NCBI RefSeq assembly: GCF_009857605.1
Contig: NZ_WWCT01000007.1
Location: 1 to 64,000, forward strand
Source: Duganella levis
Lineage (GTDB): Bacteria; Pseudomonadota; Gammaproteobacteria; Burkholderiales; Burkholderiaceae_D
Direction: 5' to 3'
DNA: 64,000 nt
Under the pieces are notes generated by a model that worked only from the letters and a program-made list of their open reading frames with translations, had not been told where the DNA came from and did no database searches. This document shows positions 8,512 to 18,524 of this stretch, in pieces. The first letter of the stretch is position 1. Each line of letters opens with the position of its first letter. The translations under genes were made by a program, and so were the position numbers.

Positions 8512-9933
8512 CTAGTCCTTGGTCACGCGCATCAACTCGGCCTGCGTGGTGACGCCTGCGGCCAGCCAACGTTCGCCATCATCGCGCATGGTCTGCATGC
8601 CGTCGCCGACAGCGACCGCCTTGATGTCGGCTTCCGATGCGCGGTTGTGGATTTGCGCGCGGATCTGCTCCGTGGTCTCCAAAAATTCGTACACGCCCAC
8701 CCGGCCTTGATAGCCGGTATGGCCGCAATGTTCGCAGCCGACAGCGTGCCACAGCGTGCCGTCGAAGGTTTTGCAGCTCGGGCACAGCTTGCGCACCAGG
8801 CGCTGCGCCAGCACGCCGAGCAGCGTGGACGACAGCAGGAACGGCTCGATGCCCATGTCCAGCAGCCGGGTGACGGCGGCGGCGGCGTCGTTGGTGTGCA
8901 GGGTGGCCAATACCAGGTGGCCGGTCAGCGAAGCCTGCACCGCGATCTGCGCGGTTTCCAGGTCGCGGATCTCGCCGATCATGATCACGTCCGGGTCCTG
9001 GCGCAGGATCGCGCGCAGAGCCTTGGCGAAGGTCATGTCGATACGCGTGTTGACCTGCGTCTGGCCGACGCCGGCGAGGTCGTACTCGATCGGGTCTTCC
9101 ACCGTCATGATGTTGGTGGTGGAGGCATTCAGCAGCGCCAGCGCGGCGTACAGCGTGGTGGTTTTACCGGAGCCGGTCGGACCGGTCACCAGCACAATGC
9201 CGTGCGGCTGGTTGATGATGGCGTCGAACTTCGGCAGCATGGTGTCGCTCATGCCGAGGTGGTTCAGGTCGAGGCGATTGGCTTCCTTGTCCAGCAGACG
9301 CAATACCGCGCGTTCGCCGTGGCCGGTCGGCAGCGTCGAGACGCGCACGTCCACTGGCTTGCCGCCGATGCGCAGCGTGATGCGGCCATCCTGCGGCAGG
9401 CGTTTTTCTGCGATGTCCAGCTGCGCCATGATCTTGATACGCGAGATCAGCGAACCATGGATCGCCTTGCGCGGACGGACGATGTCGCGCAGCGTGCCGT
9501 CGACACGGAAGCGCACCACCGAGGTCTGCTCGAACGGCTCGATGTGGATATCGGATGCGCCATCGCGCAGCGCCTGCGTCAGCAGCGCGTTGATCATGCG
9601 GATCACCGGCGCGTCGTCGGACGATTCAAGCAGGTCTTCAATCGCTGGCACATCTTGCAGCAGCTTGGTCAGATCGAGGTCGGCGTCGAATTCCTCGGCC
9701 ACCATCGAGGCGTTGCCGCCGGAGCTGGCGTAGGCTGCGGCGATGGCGGTTTCCAGGTCGGCGCGCGTCATGTTCTTCAGCTGGATGCGGCCGAAACGGC
9801 GCGACACCTCGGCGATGGCGGCCGGCGCGGTGGCGCCGCATACCAGCACATCGACGGTGCTTTCGGCATCCTCGCTGTGCTGGGCCAGCACCACGAAATC
9901 GCGGGCGAAGGCGTAAGGAAGAAGATTGCTCAT
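8512..9933 (-). CDS. gspE: Type II secretion ATPase GspE
   Basis: The 473-residue cytoplasmic ATPase drives pseudopilus assembly. Walker [10 protein letters not shown] is at residues 251-259, the Asp box ([11 protein letters not shown]), Walker B ([14 protein letters not shown]) and His box ([14 protein letters not shown]) follow, and a four-cysteine zinc site (CPSC and CEHC) sits near the C terminus. The ATG at 9933 gives the expected N terminus [10 protein letters not shown]; a longer frame extends upstream inside gspD and is rejected. The gspD stop is 1 bp upstream, so the two genes are tightly coupled. Confidence 0.96.
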   Translation of the reverse strand: MSNLLPYAFARDFVVLAQHSEDAESTVDVLVCGATAPAAIAEVSRRFGRIQLKNMTRADLETAIAAAYASSGGNASMVAEEFDADLDLTKLLQDVPAIEDLLESSDDAPVIRMINALLTQALRDGASDIHIEPFEQTSVVRFRVDGTLRDIVRPRKAIHGSLISRIKIMAQLDIAEKRLPQDGRITLRIGGKPVDVRVSTLPTGHGERAVLRLLDKEANRLDLNHLGMSDTMLPKFDAIINQPHGIVLVTGPTGSGKTTTLYAALALLNASTTNIMTVEDPIEYDLAGVGQTQVNTRIDMTFAKALRAILRQDPDVIMIGEIRDLETAQIAVQASLTGHLVLATLHTNDAAAAVTRLLDMGIEPFLLSSTLLGVLAQRLVRKLCPSCKTFDGTLWHAVGCEHCGHTGYQGRVGVYEFLETTEQIRAQIHNRASEADIKAVAVGDGMQTMRDDGERWLAAGVTTQAELMRVTKD

Positions 9934-9934
9934 A

Positions 9935-12166
9935 TTACTGCTGCACTGGCTGAGGTACTGGCTGGATCGCCGCGCCGCCCGGCAAACGGGCAGGCAGTGG
10001 CGCTGGCGGCACCGGCGCCGCAATCCCGCCGCCGCCGGCTGGTGCGCCGTTCTTCAGCTCCGGCAGCACCGGCTGGCCCAGGTCCTTGACCAGCACACCC
10101 TCTGGCGGGGCGATGTTCTGCTGCTGGTCGCGCATGTAATCGTAACGGTCGGTGGCCAGGCTGATGCTCTGCTCTTTGCTGCGGATCACCACGGGACGCA
10201 GGAACACCATCAAATTGGTCTTGGTGCGGCTGCGGCTCTGGTACTTGAACAGATTGCCGATAATCGGCAGGCTGCCCAGGCCCGGCACCTTGTCGTTGCC
10301 GTCGCCAACGGTATCGGAAATCAGGCCGCCCAGCACGATGATCTGGCCATCGTCGGCGATCACGTTATTCTCGATCACGCGGTTGTTCAGCGTGATGCCG
10401 GAAGCGGCGGTCAGCGTCGACTTATCCACGCTGGACGTCTCGTGGTAGATCGCCAGCTTGATGGTGCCGCCTTCGGAAATCTGCGGACGCACTTTCAGCG
10501 TCAGGCCCACGTCCTTGCGGTCGATGGTCTGGAACGGATTGCTGTTGGTGCCCGAGGTGGTGGTGAACTGGCCGGTCAGGATCGGCACGTTCTGGCCGAC
10601 GCGGATGGTGGCCAGTTCGTTATCCAGCGTAATCATGTTCGGCGTCGACAGGATGTTGGCGTTGGCGTCCGACTCCAGCGCGTGCGCCAGGAAGCCCAGG
10701 CCGGTCTTGTTGAACAGGCCAAACGAGAAGCCGTTGCTCGGCAGGACAGTGCCCTTGCCGGCGTAGATCGAGGTCAGGTTGTTGGTGGTGCCGCCGGTGG
10801 TGAACGATTGCAGCACGCCGACCCGCGTCCCGCTGTCGGAGTTGCCGCTGGCGCCGGCCCACTGCACGCCGAATTCGGCTGCCTTGTCGGATGTGACTTC
10901 GACGATCAGCGATTCGATGTAGACCTGCGCGCGGCGCACGTCCAGCTGGTCGATCACGGCGCGCAGGTTGCGGTACACCGATTCCGGCGCAGTGATGATC
11001 AGCGTGTTGGTGGTGGCGTCGGCCTGGATGTAGCCGGCGCTGCCGCCACTGCCACCTTGCTGCTGCTGGTTGTTGTTACCGGTCAGCAGCGGGTTGCTCG
11101 GACCGGAGCTACCGGTGCCGGAACCGCTGGTGCTGGAGCTGCTGCTCGAACTGTTATTGTTGAAGCTATTGCTGCCGCTGCTGTTCTGCGAATTGGTGCC
11201 ACTGCCGCTGTTGTTGGTCTGCGCGGTATCGCCGGAGACCACGGAGCGCAGCGTCTGCGCCAGCTTGGTGGCTTCCGCGTTCTTCAGGTAGACCACGTGC
11301 ACATTGCCCAGTTCCTGGGTCGGCTGATCCAGCTTGGCGATCAGCGACTTGGCCAGGTTGGCACGCGCCTGCGATGGCGCGCGCAGGATCAGCGAATTGG
11401 TGCGCGGATCGGCCAGCACGCTGACCTTGCCGGAATCGCCGCCACTGGCGCCGCCGCCGCTGCTGCCGTCCAGCAGTTTGTTCATCATCACCGCCAGGTC
11501 GGTGGCGATGGCGTAGCGCACCGGGATCACATCCAGGTCGGTGACCGCCGGCGCATCCAGCGCGGCGACGATCTTCGCCAGGCGCTTGACGTTGTCGGCG
11601 TAGTCGGTGACCACCACGCTGTTGTTGCCCGGGTTGGCGTTGACGGTGTTGTTCGGCGAGATCAGGGGACGCAGCACCGTCACCACATTGGCTGCAGACT
11701 CATAATTCAGGTGGAAGATCTGGCTGATAATCTGGTCGCCCTTGGCGGCAGGCTGCATGCCGATCTGGGTGGGACTGGCTTGCAGCTTGGCTTCCGCTTC
11801 CGGCACCACCTTGGCGAAGCCGTCGCCGCTGACCACTGCAAAGCCGTTCAGGCGCAGCGCGGACGTCAGCAGCGCAAACGCCTGCGACTTGGTCACCGGT
11901 TTTTCCGAGACCACCGTCAGCGTACCTTTGACGCGCGGATCGATGACGAAGGTGATGTTGGTGTAGTGGCCCACCGCCTTGATGACCGACTCGATATCGG
12001 CGCCGACAAAATTCAGTGCCGCGTCATCTGCGGCGGCTTGCGCCTGCAATGGCAACAGCAGCATGGCGACGGTAGGCGCGGCGCTGATCGCACAGCACAG
12101 CATCGCACCTACGCTCAGGCGGCGCAGCGCAGGAAGACGGGATTTGCTCATGGACTGATTTTTCAT
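9935..12166 (-). CDS. gspD: Type II secretion outer-membrane secretin GspD
   Basis: A signal peptide (about residues 1-45) is followed by N0 ([20 protein letters not shown]), N1-N3 ring domains and the secretin core with VPILTGQ and the conserved tail [15 protein letters not shown]. Between N2 and N3 is a long Ser/Asn/Gly-rich insert (around residues 300-370), which is probably a flexible loop of the N3 domain. The C terminus is Pro-rich. At 743 aa it is in the usual range. ATG codons at 12166 and about 12151 are both possible starts. GspD forms the 15-fold outer-membrane channel. Confidence 0.95.
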   Translation of the reverse strand: MKNQSMSKSRLPALRRLSVGAMLCCAISAAPTVAMLLLPLQAQAAADDAALNFVGADIESVIKAVGHYTNITFVIDPRVKGTLTVVSEKPVTKSQAFALLTSALRLNGFAVVSGDGFAKVVPEAEAKLQASPTQIGMQPAAKGDQIISQIFHLNYESAANVVTVLRPLISPNNTVNANPGNNSVVVTDYADNVKRLAKIVAALDAPAVTDLDVIPVRYAIATDLAVMMNKLLDGSSGGGASGGDSGKVSVLADPRTNSLILRAPSQARANLAKSLIAKLDQPTQELGNVHVVYLKNAEATKLAQTLRSVVSGDTAQTNNSGSGTNSQNSSGSNSFNNNSSSSSSSTSGSGTGSSGPSNPLLTGNNNQQQQGGSGGSAGYIQADATTNTLIITAPESVYRNLRAVIDQLDVRRAQVYIESLIVEVTSDKAAEFGVQWAGASGNSDSGTRVGVLQSFTTGGTTNNLTSIYAGKGTVLPSNGFSFGLFNKTGLGFLAHALESDANANILSTPNMITLDNELATIRVGQNVPILTGQFTTTSGTNSNPFQTIDRKDVGLTLKVRPQISEGGTIKLAIYHETSSVDKSTLTAASGITLNNRVIENNVIADDGQIIVLGGLISDTVGDGNDKVPGLGSLPIIGNLFKYQSRSRTKTNLMVFLRPVVIRSKEQSISLATDRYDYMRDQQQNIAPPEGVLVKDLGQPVLPELKNGAPAGGGGIAAPVPPAPLPARLPGGAAIQPVPQPVQQ

Positions 12167-12180
12167 AGTCGGACTTTAAT

Positions 12181-12954
12181 TTAGTGGAACTCTAATGCGA
12201 TGACGTTACGATCACTACCTGGCTTGCGCTGGCCCAGCAAATTCAATAGATTGGCCAGCGTCTCTTCGTATCCCTGTGCTGCCTCGGCCTGCCCGGAAAA
12301 CTGCAGGCGGCCGTTGTTCAAATTGCCCCGGCCACTGAGCAGCAGCGGTCCTTTGACGGAATCCAGCAGCAACTGCGCCTGCTGGCCGTGCCAGTCCAGC
12401 GCCAGCGTGTAGCTGCCCAGCGGCCGGATCGACGACAGGCGCGAGGCCATGTCGGTCATCTCCAGCGTGGTGCGGCCGTTGATGCTGGCCTGTCGGTTCT
12501 CCAGGGCCAGCTCCAGCCCACTCCACGACAGCCGCATGGCGCCGCTCGGCGCCAGCGTATTCAATGGCGCGCCCAGGCCGGACAAGCCTTCCGCCGGCAG
12601 CAGCAACGCCGACGGGCTCAATTGCCAGTGCGACCAGCTGCCGCGGAACGTCACCGGCTGCGCCAGCGCTTCCGGATTCTCCAGCTGCAGCTCGACCATG
12701 CCGATCAGCGACAGCGGCGAAATCTTCCAGCTGAAGCGCCCCGGCAGCAGCGGCGTGACCGGGCTGTTATTGCCCGCCGCGCCGCCGATGAAGGCCGAAC
12801 CGCGCCACAGCGTACCTTGCGCATCCCCCAGCGTCAAACGGCCGCCGGTGCGCGATTCGACGATGGAACCCAGCCACGCAGCCGGAAAGAATACCAGCAG
12901 CGTGATGGCCATCGTCAGCGCAATGGTCAGCAACCATAGCATGGCGCGCTTCAT
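12181..12954 (-). CDS. gspN: Type II secretion accessory protein GspN
   Basis: This 257-residue protein has an N-terminal membrane helix (MKRAMLWLLTIALTMAITLLVFF) followed by a periplasmic beta-rich domain typical of GspN (GRLTLGDAQGTLWRGSAF, LIGMVELQLENP). GspN is an accessory, non-universal T2SS component. The ATG at 12954 overlaps the gspM stop (ATGA). It lies between gspM and gspD, and the order L-M-N-D is common in beta-proteobacterial operons. Confidence 0.9.
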   Translation of the reverse strand: MKRAMLWLLTIALTMAITLLVFFPAAWLGSIVESRTGGRLTLGDAQGTLWRGSAFIGGAAGNNSPVTPLLPGRFSWKISPLSLIGMVELQLENPEALAQPVTFRGSWSHWQLSPSALLLPAEGLSGLGAPLNTLAPSGAMRLSWSGLELALENRQASINGRTTLEMTDMASRLSSIRPLGSYTLALDWHGQQAQLLLDSVKGPLLLSGRGNLNNGRLQFSGQAEAAQGYEETLANLLNLLGQRKPGSDRNVIALEFH

Positions 12955-13460
12955 CGGGCTCCCTGGCGCAGCGTCAGCGTGCCGTTCACCACGCCCGCCG
13001 TGTCCTGCGCGGCAAAGCTGGCGTCCACCACGCTGATGCGGCTCTCGGTGCGGATCGCGTCCAGCCACGCCACAATACCGGCATACTGCGCGCCGTTGAA
13101 TTGCAGCTTGGCGTATTCACCGGTGACGTTGAGCGACTGCGGCGTGAGGCCGCGCGCGGTCAGGCCGGCGGTCAGCGTCTCGCGCGTCATCGGCGTCGGC
13201 GCAATGGTGTTCTGGCCTTGCAGCGCCTGCGCTTCACGCGCCATCCCCTGCATCTCGGCGGCTTGCTGGTGCAGCTGCGGCAGTTGCTTGTGCAGCTGGT
13301 CAGTGCCGCTGACGGCCGGATCGACGGCGATGCTGTAGAACAGCGCCAGGCCGATGACGATGCCGCCGATGCGCAGCAGCTTGCGTTCCTGCTCGGTGCG
13401 CACCTGCCAGAAGGCGTCGGCGCGCGCGCGCAGCGTGTTCAATGGATTCGGCTTGCTCAT
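12951..13460 (-). CDS. gspM: Type II secretion protein GspM
   Basis: The 169-residue protein has a cytoplasmic N terminus, one membrane helix (LLRIGGIVIGLALFYSIAV, about 28-46), a coiled-coil-like stretch (LHKQLPQLHQQAAEMQGMAREAQ) and a small ferredoxin-like periplasmic domain. GspM binds GspL in the assembly platform. The start at 13460 overlaps the gspL stop by 4 bp (ATGA) and the stop overlaps gspN, so L, M and N are translationally coupled. A frame running further upstream within gspL is rejected. Confidence 0.92.
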   Translation of the reverse strand: MSKPNPLNTLRARADAFWQVRTEQERKLLRIGGIVIGLALFYSIAVDPAVSGTDQLHKQLPQLHQQAAEMQGMAREAQALQGQNTIAPTPMTRETLTAGLTARGLTPQSLNVTGEYAKLQFNGAQYAGIVAWLDAIRTESRISVVDASFAAQDTAGVVNGTLTLRQGAR

Positions 13461-14692
13461 GATTTTCCTCCAGCGGTGAGCGGCTGGATCTTCCAAGCAC
13501 CCGGCACCGGCTCCTGCATATCCAGCTTGCGGCCGGCCAGGGCGGCGCGCAGCTGCTGCACGGCCGTCCCGTCCACGGTATTCGGTTTGACCTTGATCAG
13601 CAATGCATGGTCCTTGTATTCCAGCGAGGCGATGATGTCCTTGCGCGGCAGGACGTTCATGGCTTCGCCAAAAGCCGCGCTCAGGGTGACGAATTCGTCG
13701 CCGCCCGCTTCGCCGCTGCTGGCTTTCGCCAGGCGGATATTGCGCTGCATCTGTTCCAGCGGCGCCGCCACCAGCGGTTCTTTCGGATAGACCGACTTGA
13801 AGGTCTGCGTCATCGACTGGCTGACAGCCTTGGCTTCGCCCTTGAGGCGCATCCATTCGATATTGACGCCGACCACATTGATCAGCACCGCCAGCACGGC
13901 GATGCGCACCGGCCAGCGCCAGCGCTGCCACGCGCGCGCCGAGGCGCCGTTGTTGCCCAGCGCCGGCGCCAGGTCCAGCCCCGCGCTGCGCGCGCCGGCC
14001 ACCCAGTGCGCCCAATGGTCCTCTTCCAGCGTCAGATGCGGAATCTCGGCAGCCAGCGGCGCCAGTTGCGCTCTCTGCGCGGCCGACACGTACAGCGTAA
14101 CCGGCTGCTCGCCAGCCAATACGCGCAGCGTTTGCAGCGCGGCTTGCGGCTGCGCCGGCAGCGTCATGCCCAGGCCTTCAAACTGCGACTGGCGCATCAC
14201 CAGGTCGAAACCGGCGTCGCCCGGCACCAGCGCGGCCGACACAGCGCCCGGCTGGAACGGCAGGCACAATTGCGACGGCATCACCGACACCGCCTGCGCG
14301 CCCTGCGCCAGCAGCGCCTTGACCAGCACTTCCAGCCACGCGCGCTGCACCACGGCGATGGTGCGCATGCCTTCATCGTCGGCGGCGGTGGCAGCCAACA
14401 CGCAATCGGCCGGATCGCCCAGCACCTGTTCTTCCACCAGCGCCGGCAAGGCCGCCTTCAGCTTGGCGCCCGACAGCGGCGGTGTTTTCATGCGCAGCAG
14501 CGCGGTGTCCGATGCCGCCAGCAGCAGCGTCACGCGGCGTGCCGCCGCCACCATGTCGCCCAGGTTGCCCAGCGGCGCGGCGCCTTGCTGCAGCAGGTTG
14601 CCACCGTCGCCCACCAGCGCGAACGCGCAGGTCTGGGCCGCGCCGCTGTCGACGCTGGCCTTGGCCGGATAGCGGATGATTAGTGTAGTCAA
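13457..14692 (-). CDS. gspL: Type II secretion protein GspL
   Basis: The N-terminal cytoplasmic domain (about 1-240) has the actin-like fold of GspL with ATLLLAASDTALLRMKTPPLSGAKLKAALPALVEEQVL, which contacts GspE. One membrane helix lies near 262-280 (WPVRIAVLAVLINVVGVNI), followed by a periplasmic ferredoxin-like domain. At 411 aa it has the expected length. It recruits the ATPase to the membrane platform together with GspM. Confidence 0.93.
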   Translation of the reverse strand: MTTLIIRYPAKASVDSGAAQTCAFALVGDGGNLLQQGAAPLGNLGDMVAAARRVTLLLAASDTALLRMKTPPLSGAKLKAALPALVEEQVLGDPADCVLAATAADDEGMRTIAVVQRAWLEVLVKALLAQGAQAVSVMPSQLCLPFQPGAVSAALVPGDAGFDLVMRQSQFEGLGMTLPAQPQAALQTLRVLAGEQPVTLYVSAAQRAQLAPLAAEIPHLTLEEDHWAHWVAGARSAGLDLAPALGNNGASARAWQRWRWPVRIAVLAVLINVVGVNIEWMRLKGEAKAVSQSMTQTFKSVYPKEPLVAAPLEQMQRNIRLAKASSGEAGGDEFVTLSAAFGEAMNVLPRKDIIASLEYKDHALLIKVKPNTVDGTAVQQLRAALAGRKLDMQEPVPGAWKIQPLTAGGKS

Positions 14693-14719
14693 AGGATCTC
14701 GCTTTCGTTCATCGCTGTT

Positions 14720-15652
14720 CTAGTATTCCCGTATCCATTCCACCCTGGTGGTCGGCGTTTTATTCGGCCGCACCAGCAGCGACTGCGTTTCCAGCGTCGC
14801 CCGGTCCAGTTTCACCCGGCTGTAGGCCAGGAAGTAATCGCTGCGCACATCCCAAAATACCAGGCTCGCCTTGCCGGACATCTGCGCCGTGCCCGTGAAA
14901 TCCGCTTTCTGGCGGTAGTACACGGTCTTGCGCGTATTGACCATGGCCGCCGCATCCGACAACGACAAACCCGGCACCAGCGCCGCCACCACTTCGGCCG
15001 GCGCGGTGTTGACATTGACCGCCGTGCCGCTGGCCGGTAGCACGATCACATAATCGCGCAGCTGATCGATGGCGGTTGGCGTGAAGCCGCTCACCGCCAG
15101 CAAATCTTCCGCCCGCACCAGCTCCATCGGTTCAGTGCTGCTGCTCTGCTGCGCGCCGCCCAGCGTCTGCGACTGCGCCACCAGGTCGGCCACGCCCTGC
15201 GCCAGGCCGGGATCGAGCCGCAAATTGCTCAGCAGCCGCTGGAACACCGCCAACTGCTCCTTGCTCACCACTTTGCTCACTGCCAGATTGCCAAGATTGT
15301 AGCGCGACAGCGCGTCCGTCATGCGGCCGGACAGCGTGGCGTCAAAATTTTCCCCTTGCAGGCGCTCCCGCTCGACGTAATCGTCGAGCCGCGTTTCTTC
15401 CAGCGGCGTGGCCCACACGCCGTTCTGCTGCGTGATATTGGGCGAATCCATCAAGTCCTGGTTGAGGATCAAACGGCTCAGGTCCAGCGCGCCGCGCAAA
15501 ATCCAGCGCGTCTGCAACTGCAAGCGCTGGTTTTCCATCGAGCGCACCTGCACCTGCTGCTGCCAAAACAGACTGGTGACGATGGTGATCGCCAGGGTCG
15601 TCAGCAGCAGCGCCGTGATGATGGCGACCCCGCGTTGCCGTTTCAGCTTCAC
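14720..15652 (-). CDS. gspK: Type II secretion minor pseudopilin GspK
   Basis: The start is GTG at 15652, overlapping the gspJ stop (GTGA), giving VKLKRQRGVAIITALLLTTLAITIV. The cleaved helix follows Gly at the prepilin site and, as usual for GspK, lacks Glu5. The large globular domain includes the helical insertion characteristic of GspK. With GspI and GspJ it forms the pseudopilus tip. The product is 310 aa. A longer upstream frame inside gspJ has composition unlike a protein and is rejected. Confidence 0.92.
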   Translation of the reverse strand: MKLKRQRGVAIITALLLTTLAITIVTSLFWQQQVQVRSMENQRLQLQTRWILRGALDLSRLILNQDLMDSPNITQQNGVWATPLEETRLDDYVERERLQGENFDATLSGRMTDALSRYNLGNLAVSKVVSKEQLAVFQRLLSNLRLDPGLAQGVADLVAQSQTLGGAQQSSSTEPMELVRAEDLLAVSGFTPTAIDQLRDYVIVLPASGTAVNVNTAPAEVVAALVPGLSLSDAAAMVNTRKTVYYRQKADFTGTAQMSGKASLVFWDVRSDYFLAYSRVKLDRATLETQSLLVRPNKTPTTRVEWIREY

Positions 15653-16290
15653 AGTGCCCCCAGCAGGAAGGACTTCACCATCGGGATCTGCTGCCCGCGC
15701 AGCATCAGCGACACTTCCAGCCCATTCGGCAGGCTGGTGACGCCGGCGCTGGTGACGCCGGCCGCCGCCACCCAGCCGCCGGCATTGGCGGCGGTGGGCA
15801 CCAGGCTCGGACCGGGCACCCACAAGCGCATGCTCATGCCCTGCACATTCGATTGCAGCGACACCGCGCCACCCGGATCGGTATCGCTGAGCGCCGCCTG
15901 CCACAGGTTGTCCAGCTGCGCCAGGTCGCGGGTGGAGGTCGACTCGCGCCGCGTCAGCACGCCGTCGGCGTTGACGCGGTAGGACACCACCTGCAAGCGC
16001 GTGGCCTGGTTATCTGCCATCACCATGCGCACCAGCGTGATGCGGCTGTCCTCGGCCTGGATGAAGGCGCGGCGGTGCAGCAGCGCGCTGGTGGCCAGGT
16101 TTTCGCAATCGCTCTGCATCTGCGCGAACGCCAGTTGCAGGCCACGGGTCTGCTCCATGTCGGCGGTCAGCATCACGCGCGAACGGATGATGCTGTCCAG
16201 CCCACGCCAGCCCAGCACCGCGATCACGGCCAGGATGGAGATGGCCAGCAGCAGTTCGACCAGCGTAAAGCCGCGCGCCCGAGGCTTCAT
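15649..16290 (-). CDS. gspJ: Type II secretion minor pseudopilin GspJ
   Basis: A short basic leader (MKPRARG) precedes the prepilin peptidase motif FTLVELLLAISILAVIAVLGW with Glu5 present. The 213-residue product has the beta-rich pseudopilin head of GspJ. It overlaps gspI upstream and gspK downstream by 4 bp each, so tip-complex subunits are made in a coupled way. Confidence 0.94.
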   Translation of the reverse strand: MKPRARGFTLVELLLAISILAVIAVLGWRGLDSIIRSRVMLTADMEQTRGLQLAFAQMQSDCENLATSALLHRRAFIQAEDSRITLVRMVMADNQATRLQVVSYRVNADGVLTRRESTSTRDLAQLDNLWQAALSDTDPGGAVSLQSNVQGMSMRLWVPGPSLVPTAANAGGWVAAAGVTSAGVTSLPNGLEVSLMLRGQQIPMVKSFLLGAL

Positions 16291-16670
16291 GAATTCAGCA
16301 CCAATTGAACCAGCTTGATGATGCGGCGCTCCGGATGGCTGGCCTCATACACGCTGACCTCGACCCGGCGGAAGCGCGGATTGGGGCTGGCGATGACGTC
16401 TTCCTCGCACATCAGCTGCAAATCGCCCTGCGGGCATTCGTAGGTGGTCTTGCCGATCGGCGGGAACACGCGCGACAGGCGCATTTGCACCAGCCGGTTC
16501 TCGGCCGACCAGGTGGCCATCATATTGGCGCGCAGGCCGTCGCTGTTGCCGGTCAGGCTGCCGACCGCGCGCAGCGACGCGATCAGCGCGGTGGCGACGA
16601 TCATCAGCGCGACCAGCACTTCCAGCATGGTGAATCCGTGGGAGGAGAAGAAGGAACGGGAGCGGCGCAT
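16287..16670 (-). CDS. gspI: Type II secretion minor pseudopilin GspI
   Basis: The ATG at 16670 gives MRRSRSFFSSHG, cleaved before FTMLEVLVALMIVATALIASL, with Glu5 of the mature protein present. The 127-aa length is normal for GspI. A slightly longer frame begins inside gspH and is rejected because it adds a non-conserved extension. The gspH stop is 1 bp upstream. Confidence 0.93.
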   Translation of the reverse strand: MRRSRSFFSSHGFTMLEVLVALMIVATALIASLRAVGSLTGNSDGLRANMMATWSAENRLVQMRLSRVFPPIGKTTYECPQGDLQLMCEEDVIASPNPRFRRVEVSVYEASHPERRIIKLVQLVLNS

Positions 16671-16671
16671 G

Positions 16672-17142
16672 TCAGTCCACCGTGAAATGGCCGATGCCGT
16701 CGGCGCGGATGACGACACTGCTGCCGTCGTTGGCGGCCATGGTCAGCACAAAAGGTTTATCCACCGGCTCGCGGCCGAAGACAATGCGCAGCGTGGCTTC
16801 CGGCAGCGCCGGCGCCGGGTCCAGCATCAGCGTGACCGGGCTATTCTTGAATTCGCGCTCGCGCAGCAGGTCGTCCTGCACTACCTGCTCCCATTGCTTG
16901 TTATCGTTGCGGATCATGAAGCGGTAGCTGTCGCTGCCCGCCTCGAAGGCGATCTGGCGGTTGCGCACGATGGCCTCATCGCGCGCCAATTGCAGCAGCA
17001 GCGCGATGCGCTTGGCGTCCTGCTGCATGGACTGCTTCTGGCCCGGCATCGCGCTGAGCGTCACCAGTCCCAGCGTGATGCCCAGGATGACCATCACCAC
17101 CAGCAGTTCGATCAGCGTGAAGCCACGCTGGCCGGTGCGCAT
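16672..17142 (-). CDS. gspH: Type II secretion minor pseudopilin GspH
   Basis: The leader MRTGQRG is followed by FTLIELLVVMVILGITLGLV with the prepilin cleavage site and Glu5. At 156 aa it is of usual size, with LLLQLARDEAIVRNRQIAF, the conserved GspH helix-strand segment. It links the tip complex to the GspG shaft. Confidence 0.93.
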   Translation of the reverse strand: MRTGQRGFTLIELLVVMVILGITLGLVTLSAMPGQKQSMQQDAKRIALLLQLARDEAIVRNRQIAFEAGSDSYRFMIRNDNKQWEQVVQDDLLREREFKNSPVTLMLDPAPALPEATLRIVFGREPVDKPFVLTMAANDGSSVVIRADGIGHFTVD

Positions 17143-17163
17143 GATACTGTGTCCCGTCAGTGA

Positions 17164-17619
17164 TCAGTTGTCCCAGGAGCCGATGTCGGCATCGTTGCCG
17201 GTGCCGCCCGGCTGGCCGTCGGCGCCGTAGGAGAACACGTCGACTTCGCCCTTGATGCCAGGCGACAGGTACTGGTACGGATTGCCCCACGGGTCTTTCG
17301 GCATCTTCTCGACATAGCCGCCGGACTTCCAGCCGTTGGCGGCCGGGCCGCTGGCCGGCTTCTCGATCAGCGCCTGCAGGCCTTGTTCGGTGGTCGGGTA
17401 GCGCTGGTTATCCAGCTTGTACAGTTTGAGTGCTTGCATCAGGGTCGCGATGTCGACCTTGGCGGCGGACACCTTGGAGTCGCCGGCGCGGTTCAACAGC
17501 TTCGGCACCACCATGGCCGCCAGCACGCCCATGATCACCACGACAACCATGATTTCAATCAGCGTAAAGCCACGCTGGATGCGTCGTGCGGCAGAGCTGC
17601 GAAGTGAGAGCTTTTTCAT
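17164..17619 (-). CDS. gspG: Type II secretion major pseudopilin GspG
   Basis: This is the first gene of the operon. After the leader ending RRIQRG comes FTLIEIMVVVVIMGVLAAMVVPKL with Glu5. The head keeps the family features DIATLMQALKLYKLDNQRYPTTEQGL, the GGYV block, WGNPYQYLSPG and the calcium-loop region YGADGQPGGTGNDADIGSW. It forms the pseudopilus shaft. The 125 bp upstream holds the probable operon promoter but no clear consensus boxes. Confidence 0.96.
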   Translation of the reverse strand: MKKLSLRSSAARRIQRGFTLIEIMVVVVIMGVLAAMVVPKLLNRAGDSKVSAAKVDIATLMQALKLYKLDNQRYPTTEQGLQALIEKPASGPAANGWKSGGYVEKMPKDPWGNPYQYLSPGIKGEVDVFSYGADGQPGGTGNDADIGSWDN

Positions 17620-17744
17620 AATCTGATAACAAATTTAAAGAGTGCAGAGTATAAGGCGGAATTAAGGCCATGGCGATATCCGGCCCCAATTTATCCGCTT
17701 TAGTGCTTAAATCGATCTTAATATGACAGTTTCTTTACAAGGTC

Positions 17745-18494
17745 TTACTTTGCCGCGCACACCGGACACGCGCCGTTGCGGGCGACGCCGATGCTGGTCC
17801 ACTCCATGTGCAGCCCATCCAGCATCAGCAGGCGGCCGGCCAGCGAGGCGCCGACGCCCATCAGCAGCTTGAGCGCCTCGGCCGCCTGCATGGCGCCGAC
17901 CACACCCACCAGCGGCGCAAACACGCCCATGGTGGAACAGGCCACGTCTTCAAACTTCTGGTCCTGCGGAAACAGGCAGGAATAGCACGGCTGCGCGCCG
18001 CTGCGCGGATCGAATACGCTGATCTGGCCATCGAAGCGGATCACGGCGCCCGACACCAGCGGCTTGCCGGCCGCCACGCAGGCACGGTTGACGGCGTGGC
18101 GGGTGGCGAAGTTGTCGGTGCAGTCCAGTACCACGTCGGCCTGCGCCACCAGCTGCGCCAGGCGGGCGTCGTCCACCCGCTCGTTCAGCGCGGTGACGGT
18201 GATGCCGGGATTGATCTGCTGCAGCGTCAGCCGCGCCGATTCCGCCTTGGGCTGGCCGACGCGCTGCGTGGTGTGGGCAATCTGGCGTTGCAGGTTGGTC
18301 AGGTCGACGGTGTCGTTATCGACCAGCGTGATGTGGCCGACGCCAGCCGAAGCCAGGTACATGGCGGCCGGCGAACCGAGGCCGCCGGCGCCGATGACCA
18401 GCGCATGCGCATCAAGCAGCGCCTGCTGGCCTTCGATGCCGATTTCGTCCAGCAGGATGTGGCGCGAGTAGCGCAGCAGTTGTGAGTCGTCCAT
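17745..18494 (-). CDS. moeB: MoeB/ThiF-family E1-like adenylyltransferase
   Basis: The enzyme adenylates the C-terminal Gly of a MoaD- or ThiS-like sulfur carrier. The nucleotide-binding GAGGLGSPAAMYLA lies near residue 37, DNDTVDLTNLQRQ near 60, and the adenylation Asp is in DCTDNFATR. Two CxxC pairs (CYSC and CPVC) form the structural zinc site. The length of 249 aa matches E. coli MoeB. No carrier gene is adjacent, so the choice between molybdopterin and thiamine pathways rests on similarity alone. Confidence 0.88.
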   Translation of the reverse strand: MDDSQLLRYSRHILLDEIGIEGQQALLDAHALVIGAGGLGSPAAMYLASAGVGHITLVDNDTVDLTNLQRQIAHTTQRVGQPKAESARLTLQQINPGITVTALNERVDDARLAQLVAQADVVLDCTDNFATRHAVNRACVAAGKPLVSGAVIRFDGQISVFDPRSGAQPCYSCLFPQDQKFEDVACSTMGVFAPLVGVVGAMQAAEALKLLMGVGASLAGRLLMLDGLHMEWTSIGVARNGACPVCAAK

Positions 18495-18524
18495 CGTCTC
18501 TATGCGGCGTTGGCGCGCATGCGG

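Noticed and set aside
10620..10862. Short frames inside gspD on both strands
   Set aside because: They are shadows of the secretin gene, whose domains span the whole interval.
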